Below are positions 8,209 through 16,674 of a stretch of DNA of 18,528 nt, piece after piece (the stretch's first letter is position 1; every line of letters begins with the position of its first letter). The notes under the pieces are model-generated. The model was not told the DNA's origin, ran no database searches, and was given only the letters and a program-made list of their open reading frames with translations. The position numbers and the translations under genes are program-made. The stretch covers positions 6,703 through 25,230 of the forward strand of contig DBAV01000250.1 of the NCBI GenBank assembly GCA_002291875.1. The letters are read 5' to 3'. This DNA comes from Hyphomonadaceae bacterium UBA1001. GTDB taxonomy: Bacteria > Pseudomonadota > Alphaproteobacteria > Caulobacterales > Aquidulcibacteraceae.

Positions 8209-8214
8209 GGGAGG
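8209..8214 (+). promoter_or_regulatory. Ribosome binding site fixing the GTG start at 8223
   Basis: GGGAGG stands 8 nt before a GTG at 8223. It supports this start over the in-frame ATG-like codon at 8187, which would place the start inside the divergent selO gene and lacks such a site. Confidence 0.65.
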
Positions 8215-8222
8215 TTGACGAG

Positions 8223-9362
8223 GTGACGGGCGAGATCAAGTCCGCAGGGCGCATTGTCCTGCTGGGCGCAGGTCATTCCCATGCCGAACTCTTGTCGCGC
8301 TGGCGCGCGCGCCATCCGCGCGCTGATGTCGTCCTGGTGAATGACGGCAACGAATTCGTCTATTCCGCCCGTATCCCGCGCGTGGTCGCCGGCGAGGCGG
8401 CGCTGTCCTCGGGCGTGATCGACATCGCACGCACCGCACGCGCTGCCGACGTCACCTTCGAGAATGCGCGGGTCACCGCGATCGACCGTGCAGGCAAGGT
8501 CCTCATGACTTCGGCGGGGCGCTCGATCCCCTATGACATCCTGTCGGTGAATGCCGGCGCCGCCCCGATGCCGACCGTGGGCGGGCGCGACCGGGCGATC
8601 ACCGTCAAGCCGTGGCGTCCCTTCCTGGCCTGGTGGGCGCGCTTTCTGATCGACGCGCGGCGCGATCTGGTGCCGCGTTCGCTGGCGGTGGTCGGTGGCA
8701 GTGCCGGCGGCGTCGAGATCGCGCTGGCGCTGGCACGCCGGGTCGCCAGTGCCGACGTGCCGGTGCGCATTGCCCTGGTCGAGAGCCGCGGCCGCGTCGC
8801 CCCCGAACTCAGCCTCCAGGCCTCCTCGCACCTGCGCGGGCGACTGCGCGCGGCCGGGGTCGAGGTGCACCGCCGTGCCCGCGGGGCGGCCATGCTGGAC
8901 GAGGGTGGTGGACTTCTGCTGCACAATGGTTCGGTGCTGGCCGTGGATGCGGCGATCTGGGTGGCGGGTTCGCGCGCGCCGGCGCTGCTGGCCGAAGCGG
9001 GCCTGGACGTCGACGAGCGCGGCGCCGTGCGTTGCCACGCCACCCTGCAGAGCCTGACCGATCCGTCCATTTTCGTGGCTGGCGACTGTGCGGGTCGCGG
9101 GATCGAGGGGCGCACGCCCGCGGGCGTGCAGGCGGTCCATGACGGGCGCCTTCTGGCCTACAACCTGCCGCGGGCGCTGAAGGGCAATTCGCTGAAGGCG
9201 CGGCCGGCGCGGCGCAGCTGGATGTCGATCGTTGATGTCGGGCATGGCGAGGCGGTCGCCGACTACGGCGTGCTGGCCATTGCCGGTGCCCGCGCACGGA
9301 TCTGGAAGGATCGCCTCGACGAAGCCTTCCTGGCCCGCGTCAGCGTCCCGCGCGAGGCGTGA
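8223..9362 (+). CDS. FAD-dependent pyridine nucleotide oxidoreductase, SelD-associated type
   Basis: The 379-residue protein has a Rossmann dinucleotide fold at the N-terminus (RIVLLGAGHSHAELL, about 10-24), a second one for NAD(P)H (LAVVGGSAGGVEIALALA, about 154-171) and the FAD-closing motif IFVAGDCAG (283-291). There is no CxxxxC redox disulfide, so it resembles type II NADH dehydrogenases or sulfide:quinone oxidoreductases rather than disulfide reductases. The GAGHSH start, FVYSARIPRVVAGE and the ITVKPW segment match the family often found fused to the N-terminus of selenide, water dikinase (SelD) (TIGR03169-like). This copy stands alone and no SelD domain follows. It is transcribed divergently from selO with only 19 bp between the starts. 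Substrate is unknown; a membrane quinone is possible. Confidence 0.82.
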   Translation: MTGEIKSAGRIVLLGAGHSHAELLSRWRARHPRADVVLVNDGNEFVYSARIPRVVAGEAALSSGVIDIARTARAADVTFENARVTAIDRAGKVLMTSAGRSIPYDILSVNAGAAPMPTVGGRDRAITVKPWRPFLAWWARFLIDARRDLVPRSLAVVGGSAGGVEIALALARRVASADVPVRIALVESRGRVAPELSLQASSHLRGRLRAAGVEVHRRARGAAMLDEGGGLLLHNGSVLAVDAAIWVAGSRAPALLAEAGLDVDERGAVRCHATLQSLTDPSIFVAGDCAGRGIEGRTPAGVQAVHDGRLLAYNLPRALKGNSLKARPARRSWMSIVDVGHGEAVADYGVLAIAGARARIWKDRLDEAFLARVSVPREA

Positions 9363-9365
9363 CTT

Positions 9366-9385
9366 CCCCGCTTGCGCGTGCGGGG
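9366..9385. terminator. Hairpin after the oxidoreductase gene
   Basis: CCCCGC and GCGGGG form a 6-bp stem with an 8-nt loop directly after the stop at 9362. There is no T-run, so this is at best a weak or Rho-assisted terminator. Confidence 0.3.
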
Positions 9386-9451
9386 ATGCAATCAGGATGC
9401 ATGTGACGCTAGGGTCGATGGGCGGCCCGATTCCGTGCACAGGAGCCCTCG

Positions 9452-10564
9452 ATGAACGCCCCTCGCCCGCGCCCGCCTCTCGGGGCCCTTGTGTCCGGTA
9501 TCGCAGCCCTCGCGCTGACCGCCTGCCAGCCCGCGCCATCGTCGGGTGGTGCTGCTGGCGAGGCTGGGACCGCCGCCCCCCAGGCGCTGGTACCGGCGAG
9601 CGTGCAGCCACCGGTTCTGGCCGCCGACTGCGCCCTCCCTCAGGCGGGGCTGATCGCCGAGCTGTGCGCGGTGCCGGCCACGCGCGCGGCCGCCGAGGCC
9701 CTCGACCGCACCATGAGCAGCGCGATCGCGAACCTCGGCAACGCCACGCGCGGCGAAATCTTCGACACCGAAGTGTCGTGGCGCGCGGCGGTGCAGCTGA
9801 TGTGCCCGGCCGGCACCGCCGATCCCGACCCGCGCATTCCCGGCTATGACCGTGCCGATTGCCTCAACGACGCGCTCGAGGAACGCCGCCGCGCATTCGT
9901 GGACATGGTTGACACCGCCGGGCCGTGGCGTCTGGTGCGGATCTCGTTCGTCGAGGCACGCGCCGTGGTGCCCGAGGGACCGGACGGCTTTCCGAACTTT
10001 GCCGTCCGATCGGTCCAGTATCCGCGCATCGACAATGCCGACAGCGCCGCCGCCGAGGCGTTCAATGCGGCCATGCGCCGCGGGGCCGACGCCGACTGGC
10101 GCGCGTTCGCCTCCGACCGCGACCGGACCTACACCATCACCTATGCGGGCCCGGCGGTGATTTCGGTCGCTTTCCGCGATTTCCTGATGGGGCATGGCGC
10201 GGCACGGCCCTCGACCGGGGGAGAGTCGGTTCACTTCATGATGCAGGGGGCCGGCCGCGCGCTGGCCGCGGGCGACCTATTTGCCGACCGCACGGCAGCC
10301 CTGCCCGTGCTGGCCCGCCGCGCCGCCGAGGGCCTGAACGCCGAGGCGCGCGATATCGGCGTGGACAACCTGCGCTTCACCCCCGAACGCCTTGCGCCCA
10401 CCGTGGCCGATCCGGCCAACTGGGTGCTGCGCCGCGAGGGCCTGGGCGTGTTCGTCGGTGCCGACACCGTTGCCCCCAACGCCTTCGGCCAGCACGAGAT
10501 CCTGATCCCCTGGGCCGACCTGCGCCCCCTCCTGCGCCCCGACGCCCCCATGTCCACCGGCTGA
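9452..10564 (+). CDS. Lipoprotein with LprI-like and DUF3298-like (RsiV-type) regions
   Basis: The 370-residue product has an N-terminal signal with lipobox ALTAC (Cys25), so it should be a lipid-anchored envelope protein. A Pro/Ala/Gly-rich linker follows. Residues about 60-150 hold paired cysteines and a helical segment (ALDRTMSSAIANL ... CLNDALEERRRAF) resembling LprI/DUF1311 domains. The rest has the pattern of DUF3298-type proteins: YPRIDNADSAAAEAFNAAM, then GAGRALAAGDLF, ending in FTPERLAP and a strand-rich HEILIPWADLRPLL. Relatives are found in anti-sigma factor RsiV and in lysozyme-interacting proteins, but no function can be assigned here. AGGAG at 9441-9445 lies 6 nt before the ATG. 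It appears to be a single-gene unit. Confidence 0.78.
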   Translation: MNAPRPRPPLGALVSGIAALALTACQPAPSSGGAAGEAGTAAPQALVPASVQPPVLAADCALPQAGLIAELCAVPATRAAAEALDRTMSSAIANLGNATRGEIFDTEVSWRAAVQLMCPAGTADPDPRIPGYDRADCLNDALEERRRAFVDMVDTAGPWRLVRISFVEARAVVPEGPDGFPNFAVRSVQYPRIDNADSAAAEAFNAAMRRGADADWRAFASDRDRTYTITYAGPAVISVAFRDFLMGHGAARPSTGGESVHFMMQGAGRALAAGDLFADRTAALPVLARRAAEGLNAEARDIGVDNLRFTPERLAPTVADPANWVLRREGLGVFVGADTVAPNAFGQHEILIPWADLRPLLRPDAPMSTG

Positions 10565-10567
10565 CCC

Positions 10568-10598
10568 CGGTCGGCCCCAAGTTCGGGCCGGTCGCTTT
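10568..10598 (+). terminator. Probable terminator of the DUF3298 lipoprotein gene
   Basis: A 10-bp stem (10568-10577 with 10585-10594, two G-T wobbles) and a 7-nt loop lie 4 bases past the stop. CTTTCG follows, a short U tract. The fit is moderate. Confidence 0.5.
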
Positions 10599-10610
10599 CG
10601 AAAAAATGGA

Positions 10611-10747
10611 ACGTCACCCCGGAACGGCTGAGCGCAGCGAGGACGGGTCCGGGGCCCATCCACTGCGCGTGACGGGGATGGACCGGGGACAACAGCAGCG
10701 TTCAGGGGATGGGCCACGGTTCCCGCGGTGCGGGACCGGGGTGACGT
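10611..10747. repeat. 137-bp intergenic element with perfect 12-bp inverted ends
   Basis: ACGTCACCCCGG (10611-10622) and its exact complement CCGGGGTGACGT (10736-10747) bound a GC-rich segment. Its left part (GTCACCCCGGAACGGCTGAG and onward through GCGCAGCGA, TCCGG, CCATCC) aligns with the sequence starting at 18237. The two are therefore members of one dispersed repeat family. It lies between convergent genes, encodes nothing, and has no obvious target-site duplication. A MITE- or REP-like element is the best description. Confidence 0.7.
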
Positions 10748-10791
10748 CCGTTCTCTTTTGTTGACGGGAAAAAAGGAAGGAATGTCCGGGG

Positions 10792-13101
10792 TCATCCCCC
10801 GCGCTTGGCCTTGCCGCGCGGCGGGGCGGGGCGTGAGGGGACGCGGCGATACCCGCCCGAGGGCCTGCGCCGCAGCGCGTTCGGATCGGCGGCCAGAGGC
10901 GGGGGCAGGATCTCGAAGAGCAGGCCCCCCGACACCGGGGTGGCCTCGAGCAGGCGCACCTCGACCTCCATGCCCAGCGTGTAGCGCCGCCCCGACCGCT
11001 CGCCGACCAGCGCGTGGGTGGTCTCGTCGTGCTGGAAGAACTCCTGGCCCAGGCGCGAGATCGGCACCAGGCCGTCCGCCCCGGTTTCCCTGAGCCGCAC
11101 GAAGGCGCCAAAGCGCGTCACACCCGAAATCCGCCCCTCGAAGGTGGCGCCCTCATGGTCGGCCAGATAGGCCGCCAGATAGCGTGCCGTGGCGTCGCGC
11201 TCGGCCGCCATCGAGCGCCGCTCGGCCTCGGTGATGGCGTCGGCCGTGGCGTCCAGCAGCAGCGCCTCCTCGTCCGTCAGGCCATCCTCGCCAAGGCCCA
11301 GCGCGCGGATCAGGGCGCGATGCACGATCAGGTCGGCATAGCGCCGGATCGGCGAGGTGAAGTGCGCGTAGCGGCCAAGGTTCAGGCCGAAATGCCCGAT
11401 GTTTTCGGGGCTGTAGATGGCCTGCGCCTGGCTACGCAGCACCACCTCGTTGACCACTTCGGCATGCCCGCCCAGGCGCGCGCGCTCCAGCAGGTCATTG
11501 AAGCGCGACGGCCGCGGCGCCTCGCCCATCGACCATTTCAGTCCCAGCGTCTGCAGGAACTCGGTCAGGGCGGCGATCTTCTCGCGCGAGGGGGTGTCGT
11601 GGACCCGATAGATCAGCGGCGTGCGCCTGGCCTCCAGCGTCTCGGCCGCGGCCACATTGGCCTGGATCATGAACTCCTCGATCAGGCGGTGCGCGTCAAA
11701 ACGCTCGCGCCGCGAGACCCCCGCGATCCGTCCGTCCGCCCCGAAGCGGATGCGCAGTTCCGGGCTGTCGAGGTCCAGCGGGCTGCGCGCGTCACGCGCC
11801 CGGGCGGCCGCCGCATAGGCCGCCCACAGCGGCTTCAGCACCGGTTCCAGCAGCGGGCCGGTCTTTTCGTCGGGGCGTCCGTCGATCGCCGCCTGTGCCT
11901 GGCCATAGGACAGCTTGGCCGCCGAGCGCATCAGCCCGCGCACGAAGCGATGGCCGCGCTTCACGCCGTCCGGTCCAAGGCGCAGCTCGACCGCCAGGCA
12001 CGGACGGTCCTGCCCCTCGCGCAGCGAGCACAGGTCCGCCGACAGCGCCTCGGGCAGCATCGGGGCCACCCGGTCGGGGAAATAGGTCGAATTGCCCCGC
12101 CGGCGCGCGCCGCGGTCCAGCACCGAGCCTGGCCGGACATGATGGGCGACGTCGGCGATCGCCACGATCACCCGCCAGCCACCGGGATTGGCCGGATCGT
12201 CGTCGGGTTCGGCAAAGACGGCATCGTCATGGTCGCGTGCATCATCGGGATCGATGGTGACAAGGGGCACCGCGCGCAGGTCGGTGCGCCGTCCCAGTGT
12301 CGCCACCGGCCGCTCGGCCAGTGCCGCGGCCTCCTCCTCGGGGGTGAAGCCGTCGATGATGCCGTGGGTGTGGATGGCCAGCAGGCTGGCCGCACGCGGA
12401 TCGTCGGCGCATCCCACGACTTCGGTCACCCGGGCGCGGCGCGGGCCCATCGCGCGCGCACCGGGCACGGGCTCGCACACCACGAGGTCGCCATCGGCCG
12501 CCCCGCCCCGGTCTTCCTCGTACACGGACAGGTCGCCCTTGGCCTTGCGGTCGGCCGGCTCGACGCGCCCCCCCACACCCCCGCGCGCCAGGTGAAAGAC
12601 ACCCAGCACGCGGTGCGCGCTGGCCCCGAGGCGCTTCATGATCCGCGCCAGCGGCCCCTCGGGCGTCACCTCGATGCGGCACAGCATGCGCTCGCCCACC
12701 CCGATGGCGGGGCCGCCGCGCCGCCCGTCGCCTTCGCCCGGCGCCATGCGCACCAGCGGGCCATAAAGGCCATCCTGACCGCGCGCCCGGCCCAGCGGCT
12801 CGCCGTCCGGATCGCGGTCCACGATTTCGATGACGCACACCGGCGGCAGGGAATCGGCCGACGCGTAGGCCTTGCGGCCCGACCGCGCCAGCACACCCTC
12901 GGCCTCGAGTTCGGACAGGATGCGCCGCAGCACCGCCCGCTCCTCGTTGCGCACCCCCAGTTCGCGCGCGAGGTCACGCCTGGCGCCGTGCCCCCCCTGC
13001 TTCGCCAGCGCCTCCAGCACCGCCTCACGCGTCAGCGCAGAGGGGCGCGCGGCGGCGCGGGCGGAACGCGAGGGACGCTTGGGCTTGGTCGGCTTGGGCA
13101 T
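10792..13101 (-). CDS. rnr: Ribonuclease R
   Basis: RNase R is a processive 3'-5' exoribonuclease of the RNase II family that degrades structured RNA. The ATG at 13099-13101 gives 769 residues, a typical length; an upstream ATG at 13185 would add 28 atypical residues. A basic N-terminal tail and a winged-helix region (about 20-80) are followed by cold-shock-like domains. The RNB catalytic core then shows DPDDARDHDDAVF (284-296) with the metal-binding aspartates, YFPDRVAPMLPEALSADLCS (340-359) and later HFTSPIRRYADLIVHRAL. A C-terminal S1 domain (FEGRISGVTRFGAFVRL ... GLVPISRL) and a short basic Gly-rich tail complete it. No good ribosome site precedes the chosen start. It lies 130 bp downstream of the CitE-like gene on the same strand. 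Downstream on the minus strand there is a T-rich tract around 10768-10775, preceded by only a weak stem. Confidence 0.95.
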   Translation of the reverse strand: MPKPTKPKRPSRSARAAARPSALTREAVLEALAKQGGHGARRDLARELGVRNEERAVLRRILSELEAEGVLARSGRKAYASADSLPPVCVIEIVDRDPDGEPLGRARGQDGLYGPLVRMAPGEGDGRRGGPAIGVGERMLCRIEVTPEGPLARIMKRLGASAHRVLGVFHLARGGVGGRVEPADRKAKGDLSVYEEDRGGAADGDLVVCEPVPGARAMGPRRARVTEVVGCADDPRAASLLAIHTHGIIDGFTPEEEAAALAERPVATLGRRTDLRAVPLVTIDPDDARDHDDAVFAEPDDDPANPGGWRVIVAIADVAHHVRPGSVLDRGARRRGNSTYFPDRVAPMLPEALSADLCSLREGQDRPCLAVELRLGPDGVKRGHRFVRGLMRSAAKLSYGQAQAAIDGRPDEKTGPLLEPVLKPLWAAYAAAARARDARSPLDLDSPELRIRFGADGRIAGVSRRERFDAHRLIEEFMIQANVAAAETLEARRTPLIYRVHDTPSREKIAALTEFLQTLGLKWSMGEAPRPSRFNDLLERARLGGHAEVVNEVVLRSQAQAIYSPENIGHFGLNLGRYAHFTSPIRRYADLIVHRALIRALGLGEDGLTDEEALLLDATADAITEAERRSMAAERDATARYLAAYLADHEGATFEGRISGVTRFGAFVRLRETGADGLVPISRLGQEFFQHDETTHALVGERSGRRYTLGMEVEVRLLEATPVSGGLLFEILPPPLAADPNALRRRPSGGYRRVPSRPAPPRGKAKRGG

Positions 13102-13153
13102 GGGCGCTGTGTGGGCGCATGACAGGCCAAGCGCAAGGCCCTGCCCCCGGCGC

Positions 13154-13171
13154 GCCGGTGTCCACACCGGC
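13154..13171. other. Hairpin upstream of rnr
   Basis: GCCGGTGT and ACACCGGC form a perfect 8-bp inverted repeat with a 2-nt centre, in the 130-bp gap between the lyase gene and rnr. It may be an RNA structure in the rnr leader or a small-palindrome operator. No T-run follows. Confidence 0.45.
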
Positions 13172-13185
13172 AATCGCCCGCACAT

Positions 13186-13205
13186 CGCCGCACGGATGTG
13201 CGGCG
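13186..13205. other. Second hairpin between the CitE-like gene and rnr
   Basis: CGCCGCAC, loop GGAT, then GTGCGGCG form a perfect 8-bp stem. On the minus strand it begins 26 bases past the lyase stop, so it could end or protect that transcript. It has no U tract. Together with the hairpin at 13154-13171 it forms a pair of strong stems in the leader of rnr. Confidence 0.45.
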
Positions 13206-13231
13206 CTCCGGACGGCGCGGTTGCGAAGGGT

Positions 13232-14263
13232 CTAACCTGAGGCGGCTTCCTTGGCGGCCACCAGGTCCGCCAGGTCGCAGATCACCTTGGCCTGTTTCCA
13301 GGTCGCGTCGTCCTGCATCTTGCCGTCGATCATCGCGACGCCCGACCCATCGGGCATGGCCTCAAGGATGCGCCGCGCCATCGCCACCTCGTCCGGGTCG
13401 GGGCTGAAGACGCGCCTGGCCACGGCGATCTGGTCGGGGTGCAGCGTCCACGCCCCCGCACAGCCCATCAGAAAGGCGTTGCGGAACTGCTGCTCGCAGG
13501 CGTCGAGATCGCGGATGTCGCCGAACGGACCATAGAAAGGCTTGATGCCGGCCGTCACACAGGCGTCGACCATGCGTGCAAAGGTATAGTGCCAGAGGTC
13601 CTGCTGGGCCGATGCGCGCGGGCCGCCCTCGGGGTGCGGATCCTCGAGGACGCGATAGAAGGGATGGCCCCCGCCCACGCGCGTCGTCTTCATCCCGCGC
13701 GAGGCGGCCAGGTCCGCGGGCCCGAGGCTGATGCCCTGCATCCGGGGGCTGGCGCGCGCGATCGCGGCGACGTTCTGCACGCCTTCGGCGGTTTCGAGGA
13801 TGGCGTGCAGCAGGATCGGCCGGCCCACGCCGTGTTTCGCCTCGAGGCTGGCAAGCAGCTGGTCCATGAAGTGGATGTCCCACGGCCCCTCGACCTTGGG
13901 CACCATCACCACATCGACCCGGTGGCCGGCGCGGGCGACAATCTGCGTCATATCGTCCGGCATCCAGGGCGAGTTCAGCGCATTGATGCGGGTCCACAGC
14001 GGGGTGGCGCCCAGGTCCATGTCGGCCATCGCGATCAGGCCGGCGCGCGCGGCCTCCTTGGCGTCGGCGGGAATGGCATCTTCCAGATTGCCCAGCACCA
14101 CATCGGCCGTGCGTGCGATTTCGGGCACCTTGGCGCGCACCTTTTCAAGGTGCGGCGGCACGAAGTGGATGCTGCGCTCGAGCTGGACGGGCAGTTCGCG
14201 CAGGGGCGCGGGCGCGCCGGTCGCCAGCGGACGGAAAAAGGCGCGCGGCGTGCGCTCGGTCAT
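13232..14263 (-). CDS. CitE-family CoA-ester lyase (malyl-CoA/beta-methylmalyl-CoA lyase-like)
   Basis: The protein belongs to the HpcH/HpaI aldolase/CitE superfamily of magnesium-dependent enzymes that cleave or form C-C bonds in acyl-CoA esters such as malyl-CoA. The ATG at 14261-14263, with AGGGGGAT upstream, gives 343 residues; an ATG at 14347 would add 28 unlikely residues. Visible motifs are LERSIHFVPPH (28-38), NLEDAIPADAK (59-69), TRINALNSPW (91-100) with the substrate-binding Arg92, ILETAEGVQN (155-164) with metal ligand Glu157, and LGPADLAASRGMKTTRVGGG (180-199) with Asp184. The C-terminal part includes GCAGAWTLHPDQ and MIDGKMQDDATW. This sub-group is common in alphaproteobacteria. 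Exact substrate cannot be told from sequence. It is divergent from the TonB receptor gene. Confidence 0.88.
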   Translation of the reverse strand: MTERTPRAFFRPLATGAPAPLRELPVQLERSIHFVPPHLEKVRAKVPEIARTADVVLGNLEDAIPADAKEAARAGLIAMADMDLGATPLWTRINALNSPWMPDDMTQIVARAGHRVDVVMVPKVEGPWDIHFMDQLLASLEAKHGVGRPILLHAILETAEGVQNVAAIARASPRMQGISLGPADLAASRGMKTTRVGGGHPFYRVLEDPHPEGGPRASAQQDLWHYTFARMVDACVTAGIKPFYGPFGDIRDLDACEQQFRNAFLMGCAGAWTLHPDQIAVARRVFSPDPDEVAMARRILEAMPDGSGVAMIDGKMQDDATWKQAKVICDLADLVAAKEAASG

Positions 14264-14371
14264 GATGGTGCATCCCCCTGCGGCGGCTGGTGCGCCCGAG
14301 TGGCGCGCAGACCGCGCGGGGTCAAGCCGACCGTGACCGACCGCCACGGACGAAAAAGGGCGCCGGACGGT

Positions 14372-14386
14372 TGATATAACATAACA
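14372..14386. promoter_or_regulatory. Zur/Fur-like imperfect palindrome over an extended -10 element
   Basis: TGATATAACATAACA is an imperfect 6-3-6 inverted repeat (TGATAT / ATAACA, one mismatch). It is an isolated AT-rich island in very GC-rich DNA, 48 bp before the receptor start. It also contains TG-A-TATAAC, an extended -10, so a bound repressor would block the promoter. The shape resembles Zur boxes of the TGTTAT-n-ATAACA kind. No good -35 was found. Regulator identity is inference. Confidence 0.5.
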
Positions 14387-14434
14387 CCGCGGCTAGGGGC
14401 GCACGCCAGCCTTTTCCCCGGAGACCCCACCATC

Positions 14435-16672
14435 ATGCGCCTCGCCGCCCTGCTCTGTTCCGCTGCCGTCATCGTTGGCCTGCCCCTGGTGGTCTCGGCG
14501 CCCGCCTTTGCCGACGCCGAGCGCGCCGAGGTTTCGGCCGAAATCATCGTCACCGGCGAGCGCCGCGGGGTGTCCACGCTGGGGCTCGACGAGAACGCGG
14601 AAACCGCCTCGCGCCTGGGGATTGCGGTGCGCGACCTTCCCGCATCGGTGTCGGTGATCGACGCGGAGACCATCCGCGCGCGTGGCGATGTGACCGCACT
14701 GGATGCGGTGACGCGCTCGACCGGCTTCACGGGCGGGGTGACGCTGGGGGCCACGCCGCGCTTTTCGGCCCGCGGTTTCACCAACAACAACATCACGGTG
14801 ATGCGCGACGGCATCCGCCAGAACACCTCGGCGCAGAGTGCGCGGACCCTCGACGCCTTCATGCTGGACCGCATCGAGGTGTTGCGCGGGCCCGCTTCGG
14901 TGCTGTTCGGCGAGGGCGCCATCGCGGGCGCGGTCAATTATGTGTCGAAGGCCCCGCCCGAAGACACCAAGTTCGACCTGGTACTTGCGGCCGCTGACCA
15001 TGGCGAGCGCCGGGTCGGCCTTGGCGGCGGGGGTCTGCTCGCCGACGGACTGGCAGCCCGCGCCGATGCCAGCCATGCCCGCTCGGACGGTTTTGTGGAC
15101 CGGTCGGGCTTCGAGCGTACCGCGCTGGCGGCCGCCTTGCGATGGTCGCCGCGCGCGGACCTGTCGGTATCTTTGAACGCCGACTGGACCGAAGACGCGG
15201 TCGAGAGCTATTTCGGCACTCCGCTGGTGTATGACGGCGTGCAGCTGCCTTCGGGCGCGATCGTGGTGCGCACGCCCAATCTGGCCGCCGGTGAGCGGCT
15301 GGTGAATCCGCGCATCGACCCGCGCACGCGCCGCATCAACTACAACATCGCCGACGGTTTCTCGGAATCCCAGTATTCGTGGATCCGGGGTCTGGTCACC
15401 TGGACCCCCGCCGCCAATGTCGAGGTCCGCATCGAGCCCTATCGCGCCACCCAGGTCCAGGATTACGTCAACAGCGAGGGCTTTACCTTCAACCCCGTCA
15501 CCGGACTGGTCCAGCGCGACGCGCTGGGGTTCATCGGGCGTGACGACGTGCTGGTGGGCGTGCGGACCCAGGCCCGCTTCGACACCGCGCTGTTCACCCT
15601 GCCGCTGCGCACCGTGGTCGGCCTGGACCTGGCGCGCAACGACCAGGAACGCGGCACCCGCCCGCTGGCGCTCAGCGCCGCAGCCGTCACCCCGGCCGCC
15701 CTGCCGCTGGTGCCCGACGCGGTGCCGCGGTTTGCCTCCGCCACCCTGCAGACCCTGCCGCGCCCCGAGCCCTTTGCCCGCGCTCTGGTGGAAACCCGTG
15801 CGGTCTATGCCGAGTCGATGCTGACCCTGCCGGGCGAATTGCGGGTGATCGGCGGCATCAGGTTCGACGACATCACGCTGGAACGCACGGCCATCGCCCC
15901 CTCCACCGGCGCGCCTTTTGCCACCGGCTTCGACCCCGTCACCGGACGCCTGGGGGTGGTGTGGCAGCCGCTGCCCGGCACCAGCCTCTATGCCGCGTGG
16001 ACCGACGCCGCCGAGCCGGTTGTCCAGCTGGTCAGCCTGACCGCGACCAGCCGTGATTTCGGGCTGCAGCGCGGCCGCCAGTACGAAGTCGGCGCGAAAT
16101 GGACGTTCTGGGACGGCCGCGCCGACGCCACCCTGGCCTGGTACGACATCCGCAAGGAGGACATCCTGACCTCCAGCGTGGTCAACGGCGTGCGCATCCA
16201 GCAGCAGATCGGCGCGCAGGTGTCCCAGGGCATCGAGGCGGCGCTTGTGGTGCTGCCGGCCGAAGGCTGGTCACTGGAGGCCAACCTCGCCTGGACCGAC
16301 GCCCGCTTCGAGGACTTCTTCGAGAATCTGGGAACCGGCGTTATCGCCCGCGAAGGCAACAGGCCCGACAATTTGCCCGAATGGTCATCGAACCTGGTCG
16401 CCACGCGCGAACTCGAAGGACTGGGCGGGGTGCAGCTGGGCGTGCGCCATGTCGGCGACCGCTTTGCCAACAACGCCAATACCCTGACGCTGGACGCCTA
16501 TACGCTGGTCGATGCGGCCGGCTGGATCGACTTTGGCAATGCCCGCCTGACGCTGCGGGCACGCAACCTGACCGACGAGACCTATGCCGACTGGGCGGTG
16601 TTCACCAACACGCCTTTCCTCAAGCTGGGGGATCCGCGCAGCTTCGAGGTGTCGCTGGCGTGGAGGCTTTGA
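14435..16672 (+). CDS. TonB-dependent outer-membrane receptor (siderophore-receptor type)
   Basis: The 745-residue protein should be a 22-strand outer-membrane barrel that imports a metal chelate or similar ligand using TonB energy. A signal peptide (1 to about 27, ending APAFA) is followed by a TonB-box-like EIIVTGER (about 37-44). The plug domain (about 60-170) carries LPASVSVIDAETIRARG, FSARGFTNNNITVMRDGIRQ and IEVLRGPASVLFGEGAIAGAVNYVSK. The barrel ends with VGDRFANNANTLTLDAYTLV, ARNLTDETYADW and a final strand FEVSLAWRL. The plug motifs match the TonB-siderophore class; the ligand cannot be read from sequence. GGAG at 14420-14423 lies 11 nt before the ATG. The operator-like site at 14372-14386 suggests metal-responsive repression. 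The next gene begins 2 bp after the stop. Confidence 0.9.
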   Translation: MRLAALLCSAAVIVGLPLVVSAPAFADAERAEVSAEIIVTGERRGVSTLGLDENAETASRLGIAVRDLPASVSVIDAETIRARGDVTALDAVTRSTGFTGGVTLGATPRFSARGFTNNNITVMRDGIRQNTSAQSARTLDAFMLDRIEVLRGPASVLFGEGAIAGAVNYVSKAPPEDTKFDLVLAAADHGERRVGLGGGGLLADGLAARADASHARSDGFVDRSGFERTALAAALRWSPRADLSVSLNADWTEDAVESYFGTPLVYDGVQLPSGAIVVRTPNLAAGERLVNPRIDPRTRRINYNIADGFSESQYSWIRGLVTWTPAANVEVRIEPYRATQVQDYVNSEGFTFNPVTGLVQRDALGFIGRDDVLVGVRTQARFDTALFTLPLRTVVGLDLARNDQERGTRPLALSAAAVTPAALPLVPDAVPRFASATLQTLPRPEPFARALVETRAVYAESMLTLPGELRVIGGIRFDDITLERTAIAPSTGAPFATGFDPVTGRLGVVWQPLPGTSLYAAWTDAAEPVVQLVSLTATSRDFGLQRGRQYEVGAKWTFWDGRADATLAWYDIRKEDILTSSVVNGVRIQQQIGAQVSQGIEAALVVLPAEGWSLEANLAWTDARFEDFFENLGTGVIAREGNRPDNLPEWSSNLVATRELEGLGGVQLGVRHVGDRFANNANTLTLDAYTLVDAAGWIDFGNARLTLRARNLTDETYADWAVFTNTPFLKLGDPRSFEVSLAWRL

Positions 16673-16674
16673 GG

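Noticed and set aside
6761..9362. Selenocysteine codon or SECIS element in selO or the flavoprotein gene
   Set aside because: Both frames end at ordinary stops after complete domains, and no internal TGA interrupts either.
8043..9611. Minus-strand frame of about 520 codons
   Set aside because: Runs opposite the flavoprotein gene and has shadow-type composition.
11014..13122. Plus-strand frame of about 700 codons
   Set aside because: Antisense to rnr and without recognisable domains; another shadow frame.
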